A stretch of 6,702 nucleotides of DNA from Bacteroidales bacterium (GTDB lineage Bacteria > Bacteroidota > Bacteroidia > Bacteroidales > UBA7960). Positions 1-5,875 of this stretch are shown here, piece after piece (the stretch's first letter is position 1; each line of letters opens with the position of its first letter). The position numbers were made by a program, and so were the translations under genes. The notes beneath the pieces are model-generated. The model saw only the letters and a program-made list of their open reading frames with translations, did no database searches and was not told the DNA's origin. Location of the stretch: assembly GCA_003451785.1 (NCBI GenBank), contig DMJL01000044.1, forward strand, positions 1-6,702. The letters are read 5' to 3'.

Positions 1-12
1 ATATACACCTAA

Positions 13-129
13 CATAACACTAGATTATCTATTACTGAGGAATTAGAAAAACTTGCAAAACTGAAAAATGACAACATAATTTCAGAAGAAGAATATCAGA
101 AATTTAAAGACAAACTGCTTAATTCATAA
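13..129 (+). pseudogene. SHOCT-like C-terminal fragment (probable remnant)
   Basis: This frame reads through a short amphipathic helical tail, ITEELEKLAKLKNDNIISEE followed by EYQKFKDKLL, and ends at TAA 127-129. The pattern (helix, then a turn with 'G/N-x-I-S/T-x-E-E-Y/F', then a second short helix with K-x-K-L-L) is that of the SHOCT domain, a roughly 30-residue module usually found at the C-terminus of otherwise unrelated bacterial proteins. The same frame has a TAA at 10-12, and no ATG, GTG or TTG lies between that stop and the domain. The +2 frame is open from the left edge to a TAG at 44-46, so a single frameshift in roughly 13-43 could join an upstream coding sequence to this tail. I therefore read it as the broken 3' end of a gene that lies mainly outside the window; a sequencing indel would look the same. 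The function of the parent protein cannot be told. Confidence 0.5.
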
Positions 130-133
130 AAAA

Positions 134-235
134 CAGCCCATAACACGGGTTTTGCGTCAGGCAGGGTGACACTTCGGCACTTCGGTAAACTCAGTGGAAC
201 CTAGCTCAGTGCACCGCTATTCGAGTGCAGGGCTG
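134..235. repeat. Degenerate palindromic intergenic element
   Basis: A GC-richer block begins 4 nt after the SHOCT-like stop codon. Its ends are an exact inverted repeat, CAGCCC (134-139) and GGGCTG (230-235). Allowing gaps and mismatches, the arms extend inward to about 156 and 215 (CAGCCC..CAC...GCG against CGC...GTG..GGGCTG). Inside are a tandem 8-mer CACTTCGG at 170-177 and 178-185, and a direct repeat CTCAGTG at 190-196 and 205-211. There is no open frame of note. The 5' arm, beginning CCCATAACACGGG, resembles palindromic intergenic elements that I recall from Bacteroidota genomes; that is memory and not a search result. It could be a folded DNA element, a repeat family member, or a decayed cassette-type recombination site. 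No second copy occurs in this window. Confidence 0.45.
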
Positions 236-469
236 ATTGGTGGTTTTGTGCTTGCTTCAACTTCCCACAGAAAAGACCAAAAACAGCAATATTACTTATC
301 GCCTACCCTTTTGTGCGACGCTATAAACCATAATATAAAAGTTATCAAAAAGTAGACGGCTAATTGATAAAAAATTATCCATCCACCCCCACTCCATCCA
401 AAGGAAAGCTCTATCCGATAACTTAACCTAACATTAACATTCCCCAATAGCTATTAGTGGCAAAAATCC
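236..469. other. Gene-free leader region upstream of purK
   Basis: About 230 bp with no plausible coding frame on either strand. The only structures seen are a short inverted repeat GATAA/TTATC (366-379) and an 8-bp inverted repeat AAGTTATC/GATAACTT (339-346 and 417-424, about 70 nt apart). Neither is strong enough to call a terminator or operator. No RNA gene or riboswitch of a class I can recognise by eye is present. Confidence 0.5.
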
Positions 470-477
470 TAACTTTG
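470..477 (+). promoter_or_regulatory. purK operon promoter, -7 element
   Basis: TAACTTTG is a perfect match to the Bacteroidota -7 consensus TAnnTTTG. No clear TTTG/TTG -33 element stands at the usual distance upstream, so the site leans on the -7 box. Transcription would begin near 483-486, leaving a leader of about 48 nt before the ATG at 533. That placement also argues against starting the protein at the TTG at 482. Confidence 0.6.
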
Positions 478-532
478 CACTTTGCAATCAAAAAACGGGT
501 TTGGGAAACTGTTCTTAAATTCAAAACTATTT

Positions 533-1690
533 ATGAACCAAACATTTCAGCCTAATATCAAACTGGGAATTATTGCCGGCGGGCAGCTTGGAAAAATGCT
601 TATACAAGTAGCCAGCAAATGGGATGTGGATACTTTTGTAATGGACAACGACGATCAATGCCCTGCCGGAGCTATTGCCACAGGTTTTACCCTAGGCAGC
701 ATGGCCGATTTTGATGCCGTATATGCATTTGGCAAAACCGTTGACCTGCTCACTTATGAGATAGAACACATCAATGTGGCAGCCTTGAAAAAGCTGAAAT
801 CAGAAGGATTGACTATTTTTCCGGAGCCAGAAGTTTTGGAACTCATACAAGACAAAGGTTTGCAGAAACAGTTTTTTCAAACACACAAAATTCCCACAGC
901 AGACTTTAGCCTCTTTACCAGTGCCGATGACATAAGAACTGCGGTTGAAAACGGATTGGTATCCTTACCGTTTGTTCAGAAGTTGCGCAAAGGTGGCTAC
1001 GACGGTCGCGGCGTGGCTGTGATACAATCCGAAGCCGACCTTGCGGAATTGCTCCAAGGACCATCGGTGATTGAACCCATGGTAGCAATAGACAAGGAGA
1101 TTGCTGTGATTGCTGCCCGAAATATCCAAGGTGAGGTGAATTGTTTTCCGGTTGTGGAAATGGTTTTTGATGCCAAAGCCAATTTGGTTGACAAATTGAT
1201 TTGTCCATCTTCGGTTGCCTCTGAGTTGGCGGTTCAGGCAGACCAAATCGCCCAACAATTGGTAAGATCCCTTCCCCTAACAGGTCTTTTGGCTGTGGAA
1301 TTTTTTATTGATAAAAACAACCAACTTCTTGTAAACGAGATTGCACCACGCCCCCACAATAGTGGCCATCACACCATCGAAAGTATGATGACATCCCAAT
1401 TTGAGCAGCACCTAAGGGCCGTACTCGGGCTACCATTGGGCAGCACTCGGATGCTCATGCCTTCGGTAATGATAAACCTTTTAGGCGAACCCGGATATTC
1501 AGGTCCTGTTTTGTACGAAGGAGTGCCAGAATGTATGGCCATAGAAGGCGTAAACATGCATTTGTACGGAAAAAAAACTACCCGACCGTATCGTAAGATG
1601 GGTCATGTAACCATCATTGCCCCTACCCTAGCCGAAGCTCTACAGAATGCAGAAAAAGTGAAACATTATTTAAAAGTAAAATCATGTTAA
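533..1690 (+). CDS. purK: N5-carboxyaminoimidazole ribonucleotide synthetase PurK
   Basis: PurK uses ATP and bicarbonate to carboxylate 5-aminoimidazole ribonucleotide (AIR) to N5-CAIR in cytoplasmic de novo purine synthesis. The 385-residue product has the ATP-grasp layout of the family. It starts with an N-terminal nucleotide-fold motif GIIAGGQLGKML (residues 12-23). The ATP-binding loop GGYDGRG follows at 154-160, and then the family signature NEIAPRPHNSGHHT at 268-281, which includes the metal- and phosphate-contacting acidic and asparagine residues of ATP-grasp enzymes. Length is close to other PurK proteins (E. coli about 355). The frame is open back to a TTG at 482, but the ATG at 533 is preferred: the PurK homology begins a few residues after it, and the TTG sits at or before the predicted transcription start. 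No Shine-Dalgarno is seen, as is usual in this phylum. The 3' end overlaps purE by 7 nt, indicating a shared mRNA and probably translational coupling. Confidence 0.96.
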   Translation: MNQTFQPNIKLGIIAGGQLGKMLIQVASKWDVDTFVMDNDDQCPAGAIATGFTLGSMADFDAVYAFGKTVDLLTYEIEHINVAALKKLKSEGLTIFPEPEVLELIQDKGLQKQFFQTHKIPTADFSLFTSADDIRTAVENGLVSLPFVQKLRKGGYDGRGVAVIQSEADLAELLQGPSVIEPMVAIDKEIAVIAARNIQGEVNCFPVVEMVFDAKANLVDKLICPSSVASELAVQADQIAQQLVRSLPLTGLLAVEFFIDKNNQLLVNEIAPRPHNSGHHTIESMMTSQFEQHLRAVLGLPLGSTRMLMPSVMINLLGEPGYSGPVLYEGVPECMAIEGVNMHLYGKKTTRPYRKMGHVTIIAPTLAEALQNAEKVKHYLKVKSC

Positions 1691-2184
1691 ACCCAATTGT
1701 AGGCATTATCATGGGCTCCGATTCCGATTTGGGAATCATGCGTCAGGCTGCAGAGATTTTGGATTTTTTCGAAATTCCTTATGAGTTAGATGTTGTGTCG
1801 GCACATCGTACGCCCGAAAAAATGTTCGATTATGCCTCCAATGCCCACCTTAGGGGAATTAAAGTAATTATTGCCGGAGCCGGTGGTGCTGCCCACCTTC
1901 CAGGGATGGTGGCTTCCATTTCGCCACTGCCCGTGATTGGTGTACCCATCAAATCGTCGAACTCCATAGATGGTTGGGACTCTGTGCTATCTATCCTGCA
2001 AATGCCGGGTGGTGTGCCAGTGGCAACCGTGGCATTGAATGGCGCGAAAAATGCAGGGATTCTTGCCGCACAGATTTTATCCACAGCCAACAGTGCATTA
2101 ACAGAAAAAATATTCCAATATAAAAATCAAATGCGCCAACAGGTGCTGGATAAATCTACAGGTCTGAAGAAGATAGACCAATAG
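1684..2184 (+). CDS. purE: N5-carboxyaminoimidazole ribonucleotide mutase PurE (class I)
   Basis: PurE moves the carboxyl group of N5-CAIR from N5 to C4 to give CAIR, the step directly after PurK. The 166-residue protein has the usual length and all main motifs: GSDSD (11-15, phosphate and substrate loop), SAHRTP (39-44, containing the conserved active-site histidine 41), AGAGGAAHLPGM (64-75), PVIGVP (83-88) and SILQMPGGVPVATVA (103-117). Together with an adjacent purK this indicates the class I mutase, and not the class II carboxylase that works directly on AIR and CO2. Class I enzymes form octamers; that is family knowledge. Its ATG lies inside the last codons of purK (7-nt overlap), so the two consecutive enzymes are made from one mRNA in matched amounts. 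N5-CAIR is unstable, which makes co-production sensible. Confidence 0.97.
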   Translation: MLNPIVGIIMGSDSDLGIMRQAAEILDFFEIPYELDVVSAHRTPEKMFDYASNAHLRGIKVIIAGAGGAAHLPGMVASISPLPVIGVPIKSSNSIDGWDSVLSILQMPGGVPVATVALNGAKNAGILAAQILSTANSALTEKIFQYKNQMRQQVLDKSTGLKKIDQ

Positions 2185-2207
2185 TGAAAAACTAACAATT
2201 GTATTTC

Positions 2208-3167
2208 ATGGAGCTTAGCAAGCAAATAGATATAGCCGTAAATCTACTCATAGAAGGCAAAGTAATAGCATTTCCCACCGATACTGTTTATGGCTTGGGC
2301 GCAAACGGCCTGAATGCTATTGCTGTAGCACGCATTTATGAAATTAAGGAGCGACCTTCTTTTAACCCCCTGATTCTTCATATTGCACATATCGAAAGTC
2401 TGCAGAAACTCACCACTTGCAACGACCCACGAGTGTACGCCTTGGCAGAAAAGTTTTGGCCCGGGCCACTTACCATCATTCTACCCAAAAGTGCCAATGT
2501 GCCCGATATCGTTACTGCCGGATTGCCAACGGTGGGAATAAGAATGCCCAATCATCCGGTGGCTTTGGAGTTAATTAGCAAAGCAGGTTTCCCCATAGCG
2601 GCTCCCAGTGCAAATAAGTTTGGAAAATTAAGTCCAACCACTGCCCAGCATGTGCAAAAACAACTTCCCAATCTCGACTATGTGCTCGACGGAGGAAAAA
2701 CTTCGGTAGGCATAGAATCTACCATCATTGCGTTGAGAGAAGATGGATTTGAAATCCTTAGACCAGGCTCAATAACAGCCGAAGAGCTTTGCAAGGTGGT
2801 TCCGCAAGCAAAATACACTATTGCCCACGATACCATCATAGCACCCGGAATGCTGAAATCGCACTATAGCCCAAACAAGCCATTCTACATTATCGGCGAA
2901 TCAACGCCTGCCGAATACGCAACCAGCAATGCGGGTCTTATAGCATATTCGCCCTATGAAAGTGGCGGTTTCAAAAAGGTTGTGTATCCTTCAAAAAGCG
3001 GCGACCTGAAGGAATATGCCATAAATTTGTTCGCTACTATACATGAGTTTGAAGACTCTGATGTGGACTTTATCCTTGCGGAGCCAGTGCCGGAGCAAGG
3101 TGTTGGCATAGCCATTATGGACCGTTTGCGCAAAGCTGCCTACCCATACAAATCAAAACAGTTTTAA
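2208..3167 (+). CDS. sua5: L-threonylcarbamoyladenylate synthase (Sua5/YrdC/YwlC family)
   Basis: The enzyme makes threonylcarbamoyl-AMP from threonine, bicarbonate and ATP. TsaB/TsaD/TsaE then transfer the group to A37 of ANN-decoding tRNAs (t6A). The 319-residue product is the long, two-domain Sua5 form. The YrdC catalytic domain shows PTDTVYGLG (23-31), KERPSFNPL (47-55), APSANKFGKLSPT (132-144), a LDGGKTSVGIESTII segment and ILRPGSIT. After a linker with PGMLKSHYSP (213-222), which in Sua5 closes over the active site, comes the smaller C-terminal Sua5 domain, ending GVGIAIMDRLRKAA. The ATG at 2208 is chosen over an in-frame TTG at 2199 because it is the stronger codon and nothing conserved is lost. 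It follows purE after 23 nt with no terminator between them, so it is probably the third gene of the purKE operon. Confidence 0.93.
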   Translation: MELSKQIDIAVNLLIEGKVIAFPTDTVYGLGANGLNAIAVARIYEIKERPSFNPLILHIAHIESLQKLTTCNDPRVYALAEKFWPGPLTIILPKSANVPDIVTAGLPTVGIRMPNHPVALELISKAGFPIAAPSANKFGKLSPTTAQHVQKQLPNLDYVLDGGKTSVGIESTIIALREDGFEILRPGSITAEELCKVVPQAKYTIAHDTIIAPGMLKSHYSPNKPFYIIGESTPAEYATSNAGLIAYSPYESGGFKKVVYPSKSGDLKEYAINLFATIHEFEDSDVDFILAEPVPEQGVGIAIMDRLRKAAYPYKSKQF

Positions 3168-3187
3168 ACTGTAATTACAAGTTTTTC
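3159..3187 (+). terminator. Possible weak terminator after sua5
   Basis: CAGTTT-T-AAACTG (3159-3171) spans the sua5 stop codon. An overlapping imperfect repeat AAACT.GTAA / TTAC.AAGTTT follows at 3166-3183 and runs into TTTTT at 3182-3186. The stems are AT-rich and mutually exclusive, so termination would be inefficient. The call rests on position at the end of the operon and the T-run. Confidence 0.3.
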
Positions 3188-3201
3188 TTGTTAAGAAAAT
3201 A

Positions 3202-3228
3202 TTGCGCTACGATGGATGTTTACTTTCG
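3202..3228 (+). promoter_or_regulatory. Candidate promoter of the symporter gene
   Basis: TACTTTCG (3221-3228) matches the Bacteroidota -7 consensus TAnnTTTG with one mismatch. A TTG (3202-3204) lies 16 nt upstream, somewhat shorter than the usual spacing for the -33 element. It sits in the 121-nt gap between sua5 and the symporter, about 60 nt ahead of the start codon, which supports separate transcription of the symporter. Confidence 0.35.
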
Positions 3229-3288
3229 TTTGTGCAGTTTTTTCAATTATTTTTATTGGGAAAAACTTCCAACTAACAACTGACAGCG

Positions 3289-4701
3289 ATGGTTGCATTT
3301 GTATTGGTGTATTTGGCGGTAACGATTATTATTGGCTTGTGGACTGTTAGATGGGTGCGCAAATCTGAAGACTATCTTTTGGCAGGTCGAAAGTTGCCTT
3401 TGATAATAGTTGTAGCCACATTGTTTGCCACCTGGTACGGCTCAGAAACCATTCTTGGAGCCTCCACAGAATTCATACAAGGAGGATTGATTGCAGTAGT
3501 ACGCGACCCTTTTGGTGCAGCACTTTGCTTATTTCTTGTGGGTTTGTTTTTTGCGCGTCCAGTATATCGTATGAAGCTGCTTACATTGGGCGACTTTTAC
3601 CGTGTGCGATATGGCAGCCGTATTGAGCTGTTTGCTTCGGTGTGCATTATACTTTCATACCTTGCATGGATAGCAGCCCAATTTGTGGCTTTTGGGATTA
3701 TTTCCAGTGCCCTTATTGGCACATCATTAACGGAAGGTATTCTCTTGGCCACTGCAATTGTAACACTCTACACTTTTGTGGGTGGTATGTGGGCTGTCTC
3801 CATCACCGATTTCGTGCAATCCATTTTAATTGTCTTGGGACTAATACTCGCATCATTTCAGATTTTTGGGATTGTGGATTTCAATGCCTTATTGGCAAAC
3901 ACTCCCGAAGGATTTTTTAGATTCCTGCCAGATGCCGATTTTACAAGTGTAGGCAATTATTTTGCAGCTTGGATTACTATTGGCCTTGGCTCTATTTCTA
4001 CCCAAGTTATATTCCAAAGGGTGATGTCGGCCAAGTCAGAAAAAGTAGCGGTTAGGGGTGCTTATATTGCAGGATTTATGTATTTAACACTAGGATTGAT
4101 ACCGCTAATTTTAGCTCTTTCAACACCTATTCTTTTGCCCGATTTCAAAGCCGCCCATACAGGAACACCATATATGCAAATGTTGATACCCAATCTGGTT
4201 GAGGGTTTCACCAGTCCTTTGGTGCAAGTACTGTTTTTTGGTGCATTACTTTCTGCAATATTGAGCACTGCAAGTTCTGCCCTACTGGCTCCGGCGTCAA
4301 TCCTATCAGAAAACATCCTGAAGCCCATCAAAGGCAGTGTAACCGACAAAGGCCTCCTATGGCTTACTCGGTATGCTGTGATAGCGATAGCATTAATAGC
4401 ACTTGCATTGGCATTGCATCGGGGCGATATTTACAATCTTGTTGGCTTAGCAGCGTCGGTGGGGCTTACCACCCTCTTTGTGCCATTTGCAGCTGGGTTG
4501 TATTGGAAAAAGGCAAATGCAACAGCAGCTTTTGCTTCAATGATTGCTGGATTGATTGTTTGGGCTACAGCCTCGTTGCTAGCAACAGAAATAAACCCAG
4601 TACTATTTGGCTTCGTTGCAAGTATTGTTGGCTTGTGGTTGGGAGCATTTATTAAATTACCGATTACATCAGCAACTACAAATAATCGCAAAAGTTTGTG
4701 A
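3289..4701 (+). CDS. Sodium:solute symporter (SSS family), substrate unknown
   Basis: A 470-residue, very hydrophobic protein of the SSS/SLC5 family (TC 2.A.21), which drives solute uptake across the inner membrane with the sodium gradient. About 12-13 membrane segments can be read by eye, starting at residues 2-22. Family marks are the loop SEDYLLAGRKLP (26-37), the first unwound-helix region with WYGSETILGAS (49-59), GGMWAVSITDFVQ after TM5, and STASSALLAPASILSENI (from residue 326), whose Ser/Thr pair region corresponds to the Na2 sodium site of TM8 in characterised members. The ATG at 3289 is the only reasonable start, since an in-frame TAA stands at 3274-3276; the N-terminus is thus slightly shorter than in many relatives, but the first helix is intact. 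The sequence looks closer to PutP/choline-type bacterial members than to sugar transporters, but the substrate cannot be assigned, and its neighbours give no clue. Confidence 0.9.
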   Translation: MVAFVLVYLAVTIIIGLWTVRWVRKSEDYLLAGRKLPLIIVVATLFATWYGSETILGASTEFIQGGLIAVVRDPFGAALCLFLVGLFFARPVYRMKLLTLGDFYRVRYGSRIELFASVCIILSYLAWIAAQFVAFGIISSALIGTSLTEGILLATAIVTLYTFVGGMWAVSITDFVQSILIVLGLILASFQIFGIVDFNALLANTPEGFFRFLPDADFTSVGNYFAAWITIGLGSISTQVIFQRVMSAKSEKVAVRGAYIAGFMYLTLGLIPLILALSTPILLPDFKAAHTGTPYMQMLIPNLVEGFTSPLVQVLFFGALLSAILSTASSALLAPASILSENILKPIKGSVTDKGLLWLTRYAVIAIALIALALALHRGDIYNLVGLAASVGLTTLFVPFAAGLYWKKANATAAFASMIAGLIVWATASLLATEINPVLFGFVASIVGLWLGAFIKLPITSATTNNRKSL

Positions 4702-4762
4702 AACTTTAGCTGCATTTTCTTTCCGATTGGGATCAATAAAATTTGCATCTTGTTGGTAGGAT

Positions 4763-4779
4763 TTTTCCCGATGGGAAAA
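4763..4779 (+). terminator. Hairpin downstream of symporter, possible terminator
   Basis: TTTTCCC-GAT-GGGAAAA is a perfect 7-bp stem with a 3-nt loop, 61 nt after the symporter stop. The following sequence TGTGTATTGTTTT is U-rich only further on, so it is a mediocre intrinsic terminator. The stem is symmetrical, and no gene converges from the other side. Confidence 0.35.
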
Positions 4780-4783
4780 TGTG

Positions 4784-4811
4784 TATTGTTTTAGTCGCCC
4801 AAAAAACAATA
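4784..4811. repeat. 9-bp inverted repeat TATTGTTTT/AAAACAATA
   Basis: A perfect 9-bp AT-rich inverted repeat (4784-4792 and 4803-4811) encloses a 10-nt spacer, AGTCGCCCAA. It lies 4 nt after the GGGAAAA hairpin. It may be a second terminator stem for the symporter transcript or a protein-binding site; with only A:T pairs, apart from one G:C, an RNA stem would be weak. Confidence 0.3.
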
Positions 4812-4968
4812 AAACCCATATGGAGATTTTAAATTCTGATTTGTCGAATTCGATATTATTCTGCTTTACGAAGGGAAAAATTGGTTGCATTGTTGCCATA
4901 AGTTGGCTTTAAAATCTCATAAATTATTAATAAACAACACATTAAGACTACAGAAATGCGTTTAAAAA
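4812..4968. other. AT-rich gene-free spacer
   Basis: Together with the two inverted repeats just upstream, this makes a gap of 344 nt (4702-5045) without a credible gene. The stretch from about 4910 is markedly AT-rich (runs such as AAATTATTAATAAA), as expected ahead of a Bacteroidota promoter. A 76-codon minus-strand frame across 4669-4899 has no recognisable features and overlaps the symporter end, so it is not called. Confidence 0.5.
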
Positions 4969-5000
4969 TTGTTAAAAAAACATAAATTATTACTACCTTG
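4969..5000 (+). promoter_or_regulatory. Promoter of the PorV/PorQ-like operon
   Basis: TTG (4969-4971) and TACCTTG (4994-5000) are separated by 22 nt. The -7 box matches TAnnTTTG apart from one missing T and is followed by CAC, a common start-site context. Transcription would begin near 5006, giving a leader of about 40 nt. The AT-rich tract upstream fits a promoter. Confidence 0.5.
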
Positions 5001-5045
5001 CACATCCAATTGCGATGTTTGTAATTGCCTTAAAATATTTGAAGT

Positions 5046-5867
5046 TTGAAAACAATAGTTTTGTATTTCATTTTCCTGATTGCAGTATGTGTTGGCGGTA
5101 TTGTACCTGCCAATGCTAATTTACCTTTTGGGGGGCGGGCTGCCGGTATGGGCAATGCTGCGGTTGCCATGTACGACTTCTGGGCACTTAGCCACAATCA
5201 GGCAGGATTAGCCCGAATCACCTCCCCTACTGCCGGGTTTTATTTTGAGAACAGATATCTTACACCAGAAATGGGATTTGGAGCTTTAGGATTTGCGATG
5301 CCGGCAGTTGGTGGAGTTATGGGATTGAGTGTAGGGTACTTTGGCTTTGAACATTACAACGAAAGCAAAATCGGCTTGACATATTCCCGTGCTTTTGGCG
5401 AAAAATTCTCGGCCGCAGTGCAGCTAAATTATTTATACACCTACATTGGTGATGGATATGGAACTTCAGGAAGTGTCGCTGCCGAATTGGGTGTAATCTA
5501 CGAAGCCTTCCCTGGTTTCCAGATTGGGGCACATATCTTCAATCCTACACGCACACGAGTATCCGATTTAGCACCAGACAGGCTGCCCACAATATTTAGA
5601 TTTGGAGCAGCTTACCAATTTTCAGAAAGGGTTCTCGCCACTATTGAGACGGAGAAAGATCTCGACAAAGATCCGGTTTTTAAGGCAGGCATAGAATACG
5701 GCATCACCGAGCAACTTTTTGTACGAGCAGGGCTTGGCACCCATCCTACTACCAATGCTTTTGGTTTGGGATTGTATTTAGGCAATCTGAAAATTGACAT
5801 TGCCACTTCTTTTCACCATGTTCTCGGCTATTCGCCACAAGTCAGCCTTAGGTATTCATTTCAATAA
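5046..5867 (+). CDS. PorV/PorQ-like (UPF0164-type) outer-membrane beta-barrel protein
   Basis: A 273-residue exported protein. Residues 1-24 form a signal peptide (Lys-2, a hydrophobic core LYFIFLIAVCVGGIV, cleavage expected after PANA). The mature N-terminus shows the pattern of PorV/PorQ/FadL-like barrels: GGRAAGMGNAAVAMYDFWAL (29-48) then HNQAGLA (50-56). The rest alternates short amphipathic strands with turns and ends in SLRYSFQ, as an outer-membrane barrel does. It is shorter than PorV or PorQ of type IX secretion, so a specific T9SS role is not claimed. The start is TTG: a TGA at 5040-5042 blocks the frame upstream, and the next ATG codes for residue 35, which would remove the signal peptide. 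It is the first gene of a pair, ending 8 nt before the next start codon. Confidence 0.75.
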   Translation: MKTIVLYFIFLIAVCVGGIVPANANLPFGGRAAGMGNAAVAMYDFWALSHNQAGLARITSPTAGFYFENRYLTPEMGFGALGFAMPAVGGVMGLSVGYFGFEHYNESKIGLTYSRAFGEKFSAAVQLNYLYTYIGDGYGTSGSVAAELGVIYEAFPGFQIGAHIFNPTRTRVSDLAPDRLPTIFRFGAAYQFSERVLATIETEKDLDKDPVFKAGIEYGITEQLFVRAGLGTHPTTNAFGLGLYLGNLKIDIATSFHHVLGYSPQVSLRYSFQ

Positions 5868-5875
5868 AAAAAGTC

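Noticed and set aside
134..235. Functional integron attC site
   Set aside because: The bulged inverted-repeat layout is suggestive, but the right arm has no GTTRRRY core, there is no integrase gene, and no second site is present in the window.
339..424. Inverted repeat AAGTTATC/GATAACTT upstream of purK as an operator or riboswitch stem
   Set aside because: It is only 8 AT-rich base pairs across a 70-nt spacer with no supporting inner stems; chance is likely in this composition.
482..532. Extended PurK N-terminus from a TTG at 482
   Set aside because: The TTG lies 5 nt after the perfect -7 element, the 17 extra residues have no family similarity, and an ATG at 533 sits just ahead of the conserved region.
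915..1258. Overlapping minus-strand ORFs inside purK (and similar ones in purE, the symporter and the barrel gene)
   Set aside because: They mirror strongly conserved coding sequence on the + strand and show no domain features of their own.
4669..4899. 76-codon minus-strand ORF
   Set aside because: It overlaps the symporter 3' end and crosses the inverted repeats, with no recognisable domain, promoter or start context.
5076..5095. Lipoprotein signal around Cys-15 of the barrel protein
   Set aside because: The residue before the cysteine is Val, not Gly/Ala/Ser, and a normal signal peptidase I site (ANA) follows.
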